From CAVSQX01 sp963730225 (GTDB lineage Bacteria > Planctomycetota > Phycisphaerae > Tepidisphaerales > Tepidisphaeraceae), in contig CAVSQX010000004.1 in the NCBI GenBank assembly GCA_963730225.1, positions 1,798,001 to 1,862,000 of the forward strand: 64,000 nucleotides of DNA, in the 5' to 3' direction. The position numbers and the translations under genes were made by a program. The notes under the pieces were generated by a model, which saw only the letters and a list, made by a program, of their open reading frames with translations, had not been told where the DNA came from and did no database searches. The first letter of the stretch is position 1. Each line of letters begins with the position of its first letter. Shown here in pieces: positions 10,438 through 18,814 of the stretch.

Positions 10438-11466
10438 ATGAGCGGACGCGCGGCGATCAATCTGACCTTGGCCCTGTTTGGTATCGCGGCATTGTCCGCC
10501 AGAGGAGACACCCGGGGCGATTTCCTCAAGCTCATCGACCACCCGCCCGTGTCTCTCGACCCGCAAATCAGCCCCCTACTAACGATCGATTCCCTTGCTG
10601 AATTTCATTTCACTTATGCCTCGGATGCCCAGGATCGAGTTCCCGGAATTCTCGTGGAGAAATCCGAATTTACCGGGCGGCCGACATCCGGTCGTGATCG
10701 CATTGCACGGAACCGGCGGAACAAAAACCGACGAGCTTCCGTTCATGCGGCAACTGGCCGCCCGCGGTTTCATCGCCGTCGCCATCGACGGCCGCTATCA
10801 CGGCGAGCGCTGCAAAGCCGGCAAAGGCTCCGATGAATACCAGGCCGCCATCCTCGACGCCTTCCGCCACGGCGGGCAGCATCCGTTTTATTTCGACACG
10901 GTCTGGGACGTGATGCGCCTGATCGATTACCTTCAGACCCGCGACGATGTCGATCCGAATCGCATCGGTTTGTACGGCGTTTCCAAGGGTGGCATCGAAA
11001 CCTATCTCTCCGCCGCCGCCGACCCGCGCATCGCCGTCGCCGTGCCGTGCATCGGGCTGGAGAGTTTCAAATGGGCCCTGGACAACAACGACTGGAAAGG
11101 CCGAATCGGCACCATTCCCGCCGCATTCGCCGCCGCGGCAAAAGATGAGAACATCGCCGCGCCGGATTCGAAATTCGTTCACGAGTTCTACAGCAAAGTC
11201 GCGCCGGGCCTGGACGGCGAATTCGACGGCCCCGCGATGGTCGGCTTGATCGCGCCCCGTCCCCTGCTGGCGATCAAGGCGACACCGACCCGCACACCCC
11301 GCTGCCCGGCGTCGAGCTTTGCGCCACCGCCGCCCATTCCGACTACCACGCAGCGGACGCCGACGACCATTTCGTGTTGAGAATTCAGCCGCACACGGCA
11401 CACAAAGTGAATCCCGATTCGCAGACTGCGGCGATTGAGTGGTTTGTGGAATGGCTCAAGCCTTGA
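10438..11466 (+). CDS. Dienelactone-hydrolase-like esterase, exported (two frameshifts)
   Basis: This alpha/beta hydrolase has a signal peptide (MSGRAAINLTLALFGIAALSARG), the oxyanion-hole region HPVVIALHGTGG, a nucleophile elbow GLYGVSKGG (Ser) and an acid-strand RPLLAIKGDTDPHTP with a late His region DDHFVL. The reading frame changes twice: one extra G in 10675-10677 and one missing G in the pair at 11278-11279. With both corrected it reads EFTGGRHPVVIALHG and AIKGDTDPHTPLPG and ends at TGA 11464-11466, 342 residues in all. GGAGGA sits five bases before the ATG. The two changes cancel, which fits independent homopolymer errors. Substrate is unknown; in this setting, between a surface protein and carbohydrate enzymes, a sugar or xylan acetyl ester is plausible. 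Confidence 0.82.
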
Positions 11467-11515
11467 CCGCCTGCCCTTCTCCGACAAACGGCATGAGCTC
11501 GGGACTGAAAAATGT

Positions 11516-11542
11516 TTGACGTTTAACGATATATGTTATACT
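11516..11542 (+). promoter_or_regulatory. Promoter of higBA
   Basis: TTGACG (11516-11521) and TATACT (11537-11542) are separated by 15 bases. The predicted start of transcription would lie about four bases before the higB ATG at 11553, so the mRNA may be nearly leaderless; no Shine-Dalgarno sequence is visible there. Confidence 0.5.
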
Positions 11543-11552
11543 CTTGATCGTA

Positions 11553-11834
11553 ATGATCCGCAGTTTCCGCGGTGCGGACACTCAGGCGTTATTTGAACAA
11601 GGCAAGAGCAGGCGTTTCTCCGGAATTGCACATATCGCCGCTCGGAAGCTTGTGCAATTAGACGCTGCCGAAACGCTGGAATTTCTGCGCTCGCCTCCGG
11701 GCAATCGGCTCCAAGCGCTCAAAGGCGACCGCAAAGGGCAGTACAGCATTCGCATCAACGATCAGTTTCGGATTTGTTTCCGCTGGACCGCCCAGGGCCC
11801 TGAGTTGGTTGAGATCGTGGATTATCATCATTGA
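11553..11834 (+). CDS. higB: HigB-family toxin (RelE superfamily)
   Basis: The 93-residue protein has the host-killing HigB pattern: MIRSFRGADTQALFEQGKSRRF, AARKLVQLDAAETLEFLRSPPGNRL, then LKGDRKGQYSIRINDQFRICFRW and a final EIVDYHH with terminal histidines. Homologues cut mRNA on the ribosome. ATG at 11553 gives the normal family start; a TTG three codons earlier is unlikely. It is followed eight bases later by the HigA antitoxin, the usual toxin-first order. Confidence 0.93.
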   Translation: MIRSFRGADTQALFEQGKSRRFSGIAHIAARKLVQLDAAETLEFLRSPPGNRLQALKGDRKGQYSIRINDQFRICFRWTAQGPELVEIVDYHH

Positions 11835-11842
11835 GGAAAACC

Positions 11843-12142
11843 ATGTTCAAAAGCGGCATGCGCCCGGTACATCCCGGAGAAATTCTCCGCGAGGATTTTT
11901 TGATCCCGCGGAAAATGAGCGCCAACGCCCTGGCCAAGGCGTTGCGCGTCCCTGCCCCGCGCGTCAACGACATCGTCCGTGAAAGACGCGGCATTACCGC
12001 CGACACCGCGATGCGGCTGGCTCGCTATTTCGGCGGCGACGCCCGTTCCTGGCTGAATTTGCAGACCGCCTACGATCTTCGCGTCGCCGAAATCAAAAAC
12101 GCCCGTCGCATCAACCGCGAAATCACCTCGTCCGCTGCGTAG
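11843..12142 (+). CDS. higA: HigA-family antitoxin (XRE HTH)
   Basis: It starts with RPVHPGEILREDFLIPRKMSANALAKAL, the hallmark of HigA, followed by the recognition helix VPAPRVNDIVRERRGITADTAMRLARYFGG and SWLNLQTAYDLRVAE. HigA binds and neutralises HigB and represses the operon promoter. GAGGA lies five bases upstream of ATG 11843. Length is 99 residues, normal. The palindromic operator was not located. Confidence 0.95.
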   Translation: MFKSGMRPVHPGEILREDFLIPRKMSANALAKALRVPAPRVNDIVRERRGITADTAMRLARYFGGDARSWLNLQTAYDLRVAEIKNARRINREITSSAA

Positions 12143-12236
12143 GAGATCGGCCCTGCGATTGCAAGCTGCGTCTCGCAAAACAGGACACGGCGAAAAAAAT
12201 CGGCCATGCTACCGCCTCCTTTACGCGGGACGCGCC

Positions 12237-14948
12237 ATGACCAAGTTCCAATCCGACCGTGATCTGAACCGTCGAGAATTTCTTCACCGCTCCGCCATCG
12301 CCGGGGGACTGGCGCTGGCGGGGAATCTCGTCGGATGCCGGGTCAACGACCGAGCCGGCGGTAACGCCGATCGTTCCGTGTCGATCGTTTTCAATGCCGC
12401 CGATCCGGTAGCTGCGACGCCGCCGGCGCAGTGGGCGATCGGCGAGCTGGCGGCGGCGCTGGCGAAACGCGGCATTCAGTCGGATCAATTCAACAAGATT
12501 CCACACTCTCCGGCCAGGGTGATTCTCATCGTCGTCGGCGGGGCAGCCGCATCGAAATGGAAGGATTCGTGGAATGTTTCCGGTCTCTCGGTGCCCGACG
12601 AACCGGAATCATTTGCGATTCGCGCTGCAAACCGGGAGGCGATACAAATCAGCGGCCGCGACGCGCTCGGACTGGTTTACGCGCTGACGGAATTGGCCGA
12701 CGTCGTGCGGTACGCCCCCGATCCGCTGGAGGCGCTGCGATCGATCAAATCAATCTCCGAGCGGCCGAGAAACCGAATCCGCGGCGTCATGCGGCTGTTC
12801 GTCAGCGATGTCGAAGACAAACCATGGTTTTACGATCGCGCGTTCTGGCAACGCTACCTGACGATGCTCGTCACCCAGCGGTTCAATCGATTCAATCTGG
12901 CGCTGGGGCTGGGCTACGACGGCTTCCGCAACATGCGCGACACGTACTTTTTCTTCGCCTATCCGTTTCTGGTTTCGCCGCCGGGATACAATGTGCGGGC
13001 CGTCGGGCTGAGCGATAAGGAGCGCGATCGGAATCTCGACACGCTGCGATTCATCAGCGACCAGGCCGCCGCGCGCGGGCTGCATTTTCAACTGGGACTT
13101 TGGACGCACGCTTTCAAATGGGTCGACAGCCCCGATGCGAATTACGTCATCGACGGGCTGGACGACGACCATCATGCCGCTTACTGCCGCGACGCGCTGC
13201 AAAACATTTTGCAGCAATGCCCCAACATCTCCGGCGTGACGTTTCGCATCCACGGCGAAAGCGGCATCACCGAGGGAAGTTACGATTTCTGGAAAACCGT
13301 TTTCGACGGCGTCGTGCGCACCGGCCGGCCGATCGAAATCGACATGCACGCCAAGGGGATGGACCAGCCGATGATCGATGTCGCGCTGGCCACGGGGTTG
13401 CCGATAAAAATCTCCCCGAAATTCTGGGCCGAACATTTGGGATTGCCGTATCACCAGGCCAGCATCCGCGAAACCGAAATGCCGCCGAGCCGGCCCGTCG
13501 GCGGGCAGTTTTCGCTGAGCACCGGGTCGAGAAGTTTTCTGCGCTACGGTTACGGCGATCTTCTCAAATCCGACCGCCGCTACGGCGTGCTGACCCGCAT
13601 CTGGCCCGGCACGCAACGATTGCTTCTGTGGGGCGATCCCAAATTCGCCGCCGAATACGGCCGAGTTTTCAATTTCTGCGGCGCCAACGGCGTGGAGATT
13701 TTCGACCCGCTTTCCTTCAAAGGCCGGCAAGGCTCCGGTCTGCCCGGCAGCCGCGACGCCTACGCCGACGCTTCTCTCAAGCCCGATCACGACTGGGAAA
13801 AATATTTTCTCACCTACCGTCTCTTCGGCCGGCTCACGTACAACCCCGACACCGAGGCGCAAGTCTGGCAACGACAACTCGATCACGATCTCGGCCCCGC
13901 CGCGACGCCGCTCGAATCCGCGCTGGCAAATTCAAGCCGAATTCTGCCGTTGATTACCACCGCGCACGATCCCTCCGCCGCCAACGCAAATTATTGGCCG
14001 GAGATGTACACGAACATGTCGATCGTCGACGGCTCGCATCCGCAGCCGTACACGGATACGCCCAGCCCGAAAATTTTTGGAAATGTCAGCCCGCTCGATC
14101 CGCAGTTGTTTGCCACCATCAACGAATATGCGGCATCGCTTTTGGCCGACCAACCGATCGCAAAAATCTCCCCGCTCCGGGTCGCCCAGCAATTGGAAGA
14201 TTGGGCCGACGCCGCTTTCACCGAGCTTTCCAAAATTCCTCCATCACTCACCGCTGCCGCGTCGCGCCTCTCGATCGATTGCGCCATCGCCGCCGGATTG
14301 GGCCAATTTTTCGCCTGGAAATTCCGCGCCGCCGTTTTCTTCTTCATCTTCGACCAGACCGGCGAACTACAAGCCCGGCAGGAAGCATCGTCCGCCTATC
14401 GCCGCGCCAGAGCCGCATGGGCCCGATTGACGAAGCACGCCCAGGGGGTCTATGTCCCCGATATCACCTTCGGCCCAGCGCCGCAGCAGCGCGGAAACTG
14501 GAACGATCGACTCGCGGCGATCGATCATGACATCACCGCGATGGAAAAATTCCAACGCCGCACCACCTCGGCCAGCCAATCAACATCAGCCATCGCCGAA
14601 TTAATCGCCCACGTGCTCCCGCAACCCCAGCCCGCCGCGATTTCCGTTCAGCACACCCCGCCGCCCTCCTTCCGTCCCGGCCAGGCAATCACCATCGCGG
14701 TGAATGTGCCGCAAACGGTCGTGTCGATCCGACTCTGGCTCCGCCACGTCGATCAATCCGAGCGATTCTCATCCCAGGAAATGCAGCGAGATGATTCCTC
14801 CTTCACAACGACCATCCCCGCCGAGTTCACCCGCTCGCCGTTCCCCATCCAATACTATTTCGAGCTGCGCGATGCCGCCGGTTCGCCGCAAGTCCATCCG
14901 ACCTTCACGACGGATTTCTGCGGGCAGCCGTATTATGTCTTGCAATAG
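12237..14948 (+). CDS. Tat-exported lipoprotein, alpha-glucuronidase/GH67-GH115-like
   Basis: The protein (903 aa) starts with a twin-arginine signal, NRREFLHRSAIAGGLALAGNLVGC, that also contains a lipobox Cys. Residues about 40-170 resemble the accessory alpha/beta domain that precedes the catalytic barrel in GH67, GH20 and GH115 enzymes (EFAIRAANREAIQISGRDALGLVYALTELAD in type). The central part looks like a TIM barrel: RGVMRLFVSDVEDKPWFYD, FNRFNLALGLGYD, a HGESGI segment that may carry a catalytic Glu, IEIDMHAKG, and GTQRLLLWGDP. The C-terminal 120 residues form a beta domain. I do not recognise a described family with certainty; a role in cutting uronic-acid-bearing polysaccharides is an inference. 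It follows higBA and stands alone. Confidence 0.7.
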   Translation: MTKFQSDRDLNRREFLHRSAIAGGLALAGNLVGCRVNDRAGGNADRSVSIVFNAADPVAATPPAQWAIGELAAALAKRGIQSDQFNKIPHSPARVILIVVGGAAASKWKDSWNVSGLSVPDEPESFAIRAANREAIQISGRDALGLVYALTELADVVRYAPDPLEALRSIKSISERPRNRIRGVMRLFVSDVEDKPWFYDRAFWQRYLTMLVTQRFNRFNLALGLGYDGFRNMRDTYFFFAYPFLVSPPGYNVRAVGLSDKERDRNLDTLRFISDQAAARGLHFQLGLWTHAFKWVDSPDANYVIDGLDDDHHAAYCRDALQNILQQCPNISGVTFRIHGESGITEGSYDFWKTVFDGVVRTGRPIEIDMHAKGMDQPMIDVALATGLPIKISPKFWAEHLGLPYHQASIRETEMPPSRPVGGQFSLSTGSRSFLRYGYGDLLKSDRRYGVLTRIWPGTQRLLLWGDPKFAAEYGRVFNFCGANGVEIFDPLSFKGRQGSGLPGSRDAYADASLKPDHDWEKYFLTYRLFGRLTYNPDTEAQVWQRQLDHDLGPAATPLESALANSSRILPLITTAHDPSAANANYWPEMYTNMSIVDGSHPQPYTDTPSPKIFGNVSPLDPQLFATINEYAASLLADQPIAKISPLRVAQQLEDWADAAFTELSKIPPSLTAAASRLSIDCAIAAGLGQFFAWKFRAAVFFFIFDQTGELQARQEASSAYRRARAAWARLTKHAQGVYVPDITFGPAPQQRGNWNDRLAAIDHDITAMEKFQRRTTSASQSTSAIAELIAHVLPQPQPAAISVQHTPPPSFRPGQAITIAVNVPQTVVSIRLWLRHVDQSERFSSQEMQRDDSSFTTTIPAEFTRSPFPIQYYFELRDAAGSPQVHPTFTTDFCGQPYYVLQ

Positions 14949-15047
14949 AGATCCGCGTAGGGAGATGATGCTGAGATTGCGGCCGTTTCATCAGCCATCA
15001 GCGATGCGCCTCGACGCTTGGAGCCGTTGCCGCATTCGCGCATTCCA

Positions 15048-15413
15048 TCATACCAATTGCAACTCCTGTAGTTCCTGCGCGATTTTCTTCGGCTTCTTGC
15101 GTGCCTTCTTTTCGAATTGACTTATCTCCACGTCCGCCTTGGGAAAACGTGCAATGATGTGAACCTCGCCGCCCAACGCCTCGACGATCTTCTTGAGCGT
15201 TGAGACCTGCATATCATCCTGCCGCTCCAACTTCGACAGGCCGGGCTGCTTTACTCCCAGAATACGCGCCAACTCGGTCTGACTCTTACCCGCCAGCATG
15301 CGGATCTCCTTGATGAGCATCTGAGCCAGATACTTCCGTGTGAGCGCTTTTCCCTTGGCCCGCACCTCCGGTGTGGTCGTTTTCGCCACCAGATCGTCAA
15401 ATGATTCGGCCAT
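15048..15413 (-). CDS. XRE-family regulator, orphan antitoxin-like
   Basis: The 121-residue protein begins MAESFDDLVAKTTTPEVRAKG, a lead-in typical of antitoxins paired with RelE-like (Gp49/HigB-2) toxins, and contains an HTH: KSQTELARILGVKQPGLSKLERQ, then STLKKIVEALGGEVHIIARF. ATG 15413 has GGAG six bases upstream. No toxin gene lies on either side, so it may be a solitary regulator or the surviving half of a module. A longer frame upstream (to 15602) has no coding character. It is convergent with the glycoside-hydrolase-like gene. Confidence 0.85.
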   Translation of the reverse strand: MAESFDDLVAKTTTPEVRAKGKALTRKYLAQMLIKEIRMLAGKSQTELARILGVKQPGLSKLERQDDMQVSTLKKIVEALGGEVHIIARFPKADVEISQFEKKARKKPKKIAQELQELQLV

Positions 15414-15784
15414 GCTTGTCTCCGTTGCCTTTCTGCCGCTCCATCCTGCGCCTACATCGCCACTGTCGTAAAGCATCTTCATGAACGATGTATACCTTAT
15501 ACTTTCGGAGGAACGAACCCACACCGGAGTGGCCTCATGGCTTCGTTGGTACTCTTCCGCTAAAGCCCTCACGGGCCCAATGCGGCACACGCACAACTCC
15601 ACTCATCACCTGCAATGCCCGTCGCTAGCCGTGCCGCGTATTGCGACAAAAAACGCCATTTCGGGCCACCCAATGCAACGCAAGTTCCAGCCCGCAAATT
15701 GTATGCATCCATAATCAATTTTGCCGCCATGTCTTATGTGTTAGCAAACACTAGTCAATTCTGAAATGTGTTGCATCTGTTGCA
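15414..15784. other. Intergenic region upstream of the XRE gene, downstream of polA
   Basis: No gene is recognised in these 371 bases. On the - strand around 15484-15500 the sequence GTATAAGGTATAC could serve as a -10 region for the XRE gene, but there is no matching -35. The part from 15690 to 15784 is AT-richer than its surroundings and follows the polA stop. No strong terminator hairpin is visible. Confidence 0.35.
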
Positions 15785-18616
15785 TCACTTCACCTCCTGC
15801 CAATTCTTCCCCCAGCCCGCTTCCACCTTCAGCGGGACGCGCAGCTTCATCGCGCTGGTCATTTCGTGGCGGATGATTTCGGATTCCTTCTCCACCGCAT
15901 CCGCCGGGGTCTCGAAAACCAGTTCATCGTGAACCTGCAAAAGCATTTTGCTTTTGAGATGGTCGCGCTGAATGCGGCGGTGGATGTTCAGCATGGCGGT
16001 TTTGATTAGGTCGGCGGCGGAGCCCTGGAGGATGCTGTTGCCGGCGGCGCGTTCGGCGCCGCGGCGGACGGCGATGATCTGGCTGTTGATCTCGGTAATC
16101 GGCCGGCGACGGCCCAGGATCGTCTCGACGTAGCCGTGCTGCTGGGCGTGCTCGATGGCGGCGCGGGAGAATTTTTCGATCGACGGGAAGCGGGCGTGGT
16201 AGGCGTCGATCAATTCCTGGGCAGCCTTGGTAGTGAGGCCCTCGATTCGACTGGAGAGGCCGAACGCGCTGACGCCGTAGATGATGCCGAAGTTGATGGT
16301 TTTGGCGTAGCCGCGCTGATCGCGCGTCACCTGATCCAGATCGACATGAAACACCTCGGCGGCGACGGCGCGGTGGATGTCTTCATCGGCTTCGAACGCC
16401 TTGAGCAGGGCCGGTTCCTGCGTGAAATGGGCGAGGAAGCGCAATTCGATCTGGCTGTAGTCGAGCGTGAGCAGCACATTTTTCTCCCGATCGCCGGGAA
16501 CAAACGCCAGGCGGATTCGCCGGCCTTCGTCGGTGCGGATGGGGATATTTTGGAGATTCGGATCGGACATGCTCAATCGCCCCGTGCCCGCGCCGGCCTG
16601 ATTGAAGCTGCCGTGGATTCGGCCGGTGCGCGGGTTCACGAATTCGGTGAGGTTGTCGAGATACGTGTTCTTCAACTTCATCATTCCGCGGTAATCGAGA
16701 ATCAGCCGCGGAACCGGATGCACGACGGCGAGTTTTTCCAGCACTTGCACGTCGGTGCTGAAGCCGGTTTTGGTGCGCTTGCCGGTGGGAAGCTTGAGGC
16801 GATCGAAAAGAATCTCGGCCAATTGCTTGGGTGAATCGGGATTAAAATCGCAGCCGGCGGTGACCATGATTTTGATCCGCAGCGCGTCGATGCGCTGGCC
16901 GAGAACGTGGCTTTGCTCCTTCAGCACTGATGCGTCGACGCCGATGCCGTTGGCTTCCATCTCAGCCAGAACTTCGATGAGCGGCGTTTCCAGGTCGTCG
17001 GCAAGACTTCGCAGCGCCGGCACAGTGTCGAGCTGTTTGTCGAGCAGCGTGGCCAGGCGAAACGTGATGTCGGCATCCTCCGAGGCGTAGGCGGCGACGC
17101 GGGTCAGATCGATTTTGTCCATCGAAATCTGATCTTTCCCCTTGCCGATCAGCTCGACGGTGGCGACCTTGCGGAAGTTCAGAAGGTCCAGCGCCAGGCG
17201 ATCGATGCCGTACTGCATTCGGCTGGAATCGAGCAAAAAGGCGGCGATCATCGAGTCCAGAGCGATGCCGGCCAGGTGAATCCCGGCGGTCCGCATGACC
17301 AGAAGATCGTACTTGATGTTGTGGCCGACTTTTTTGATTTTCGGATTCTCCAGAATCGGGCGCAGCGCGGAGAGCACTTCGTCGGCCGGAAGATGTATCT
17401 GGCCTTGGGGGCCGCGGACGGGAACATAGTATCCCTCGCCGTTTTCCCAACTGAAGCTCATGCCGATTAGGTTTGATTGGAGCGGATCGATGTTGTCGGT
17501 TTCGGTGTCGAAGGCGAAACGCTTCTGTTTTTTGAGTTGCCCGAGAAACGAATCAAACTGCTCCTGCGTGGCGATCAGGTGGTATTTGCAATCGGCCCCG
17601 GTCGCCGGCGGCGGACATACGGGCGCGGGAACCTGTCCCGTCTCGTCCGGCTCGACGGATTGCGGCGATGCCGACGGCGCGGGCTCGTTGGAAAAAAGTG
17701 TCTCGGCAAATCGCGGTAAAAGCCCGGCCCCGACGGTGGCTCGCGGCCGCTCGGGTTCCTCCTCGCCGAGCCGACGCAGCAGGCTGGTGAAACCGAGCTG
17801 CGAAAGATGTCTTCGCAGCGCGGGCATGTTCAGCCCGGTGAATCGGCAATCGGCAGCGGCGAAGCCGATCTCCACGTCGTTCTTCAGCGTCACCAACTGG
17901 CGGGTTTTGTCGATGAACGGCGCGAAGGTCTGAAAATTTTCGCGCAGCTTGGGCGTCAGTTCATCGAGATGTTCCAGAACGGCGCTGGCGGAGCCGTATT
18001 TTTTGATCAGCTTGACGGCCGTCTTTTCACCGACGCCGGGCACGCCGGGAACATTGTCGATGCTGTCGCCGACAAGCGTTTGCACATCGATCGCCTCGGC
18101 TGGCGTGTAACCGAGCCTGGCCTCCATGGCGGCGGGATCGAGCACATCGTCGGAATGCGGGTCGTACAGTTTGGTGCGGGAATTCAGAACCTGCCGAAGA
18201 TCCTTGTCCTTGGAGACAATAAAAATCTCGTAATCCTGATCGCCGAGCCGGCGCACCAGCGTGGCGATGACATCGTCGGCCTCGAAACCGGGCTTGAGAA
18301 AAATGGGCACGCCGGCGTCACGGACGATTTGCAGAATGCGCTGTTCCTGCGGCGTGAAATCATCGGGCCGTTGCTTTCGATTCGCCTTGTATTCCGGATG
18401 CAGCTCGCTGCGGAAGACGGCCTTTTCGCTCAGGTCGTCGATCACCATCGCCAGGTAATCGGGCTTACGCTTCTCGATCAGATTCATGAGCATTTGCGTG
18501 AAGACGAAGGTGGCCCGGGCCGGCTCGCCGGTGGGACTGGTGAGATCGCGGAACGGAGCGAAGTAGGCGCGGTAAATCTGGGCGTGGCCGTCGATGATGT
18601 AGAAGCTTTTGGGCAT
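15785..18616 (-). CDS. polA: DNA polymerase I
   Basis: The 943-residue protein has all three domains. The 5'-3' exonuclease occupies residues 1-290 (YIIDGHAQIYRAYF, PGFEADDVIATL, SKDKDLRQ, VGDSIDNVPGVPGVGEKTA). The 3'-5' proofreading domain is intact: DTETD at about 370, NIKYDLLV and YASEDADITF are the three exo motifs, so unlike Taq-type enzymes it should proofread. The polymerase motifs are LSMSDPNLQNIPIR, LTLDYSQIELR (A), RGYAKTINFGIIYG (B) and LLQVHDELVFE (C). The ATG at 18614-18616 (MPKSFYIIDGH) is preceded by AAGAAGAG; the frame open further upstream lies partly in a repeat. It functions in repair and Okazaki-fragment processing. Confidence 0.98.
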   Translation of the reverse strand: MPKSFYIIDGHAQIYRAYFAPFRDLTSPTGEPARATFVFTQMLMNLIEKRKPDYLAMVIDDLSEKAVFRSELHPEYKANRKQRPDDFTPQEQRILQIVRDAGVPIFLKPGFEADDVIATLVRRLGDQDYEIFIVSKDKDLRQVLNSRTKLYDPHSDDVLDPAAMEARLGYTPAEAIDVQTLVGDSIDNVPGVPGVGEKTAVKLIKKYGSASAVLEHLDELTPKLRENFQTFAPFIDKTRQLVTLKNDVEIGFAAADCRFTGLNMPALRRHLSQLGFTSLLRRLGEEEPERPRATVGAGLLPRFAETLFSNEPAPSASPQSVEPDETGQVPAPVCPPPATGADCKYHLIATQEQFDSFLGQLKKQKRFAFDTETDNIDPLQSNLIGMSFSWENGEGYYVPVRGPQGQIHLPADEVLSALRPILENPKIKKVGHNIKYDLLVMRTAGIHLAGIALDSMIAAFLLDSSRMQYGIDRLALDLLNFRKVATVELIGKGKDQISMDKIDLTRVAAYASEDADITFRLATLLDKQLDTVPALRSLADDLETPLIEVLAEMEANGIGVDASVLKEQSHVLGQRIDALRIKIMVTAGCDFNPDSPKQLAEILFDRLKLPTGKRTKTGFSTDVQVLEKLAVVHPVPRLILDYRGMMKLKNTYLDNLTEFVNPRTGRIHGSFNQAGAGTGRLSMSDPNLQNIPIRTDEGRRIRLAFVPGDREKNVLLTLDYSQIELRFLAHFTQEPALLKAFEADEDIHRAVAAEVFHVDLDQVTRDQRGYAKTINFGIIYGVSAFGLSSRIEGLTTKAAQELIDAYHARFPSIEKFSRAAIEHAQQHGYVETILGRRRPITEINSQIIAVRRGAERAAGNSILQGSAADLIKTAMLNIHRRIQRDHLKSKMLLQVHDELVFETPADAVEKESEIIRHEMTSAMKLRVPLKVEAGWGKNWQEVK

Positions 18617-18691
18617 CTCTTCTTGGAATTGTAAGCACGTTTGCGGCCAAAAGAGATGAGGGAACGTCGACGATGGCAGCGGCGAGTGGAA

Positions 18692-18765
18692 ATGACAAGG
18701 TGACAAGGGGACAAGGTGACAAGGGGAATTTGTCTCCTCACCTTGTCACCGTGTCACCTTGTCAT
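18692..18765. repeat. Palindromic repeat built of GTGACAAGG units
   Basis: Left arm 18692-18726 carries GACAAGGTGACAAGG-type units and the right arm 18731-18765 carries the complementary CACCTTGTCACC units, so the DNA or RNA can fold into a stem of about 30 base pairs with a very short loop. It lies between the sulfotransferase and polA genes, both on the - strand. Confidence 0.8.
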
Positions 18766-18814
18766 GTTTTCTCGCAGTCCTCCCGCCGGCAAATTCGAGC
18801 CTCCACTTCGCAAC

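Noticed and set aside
10438..11466. Hydrolase as a genuine pseudogene
   Set aside because: Two opposite one-base changes in G runs restore all motifs, which fits sequence errors better.
12750..13886. Open frame of 378 codons on the - strand
   Set aside because: It is opposite the Tat lipoprotein gene; long antisense frames are common at this GC content.
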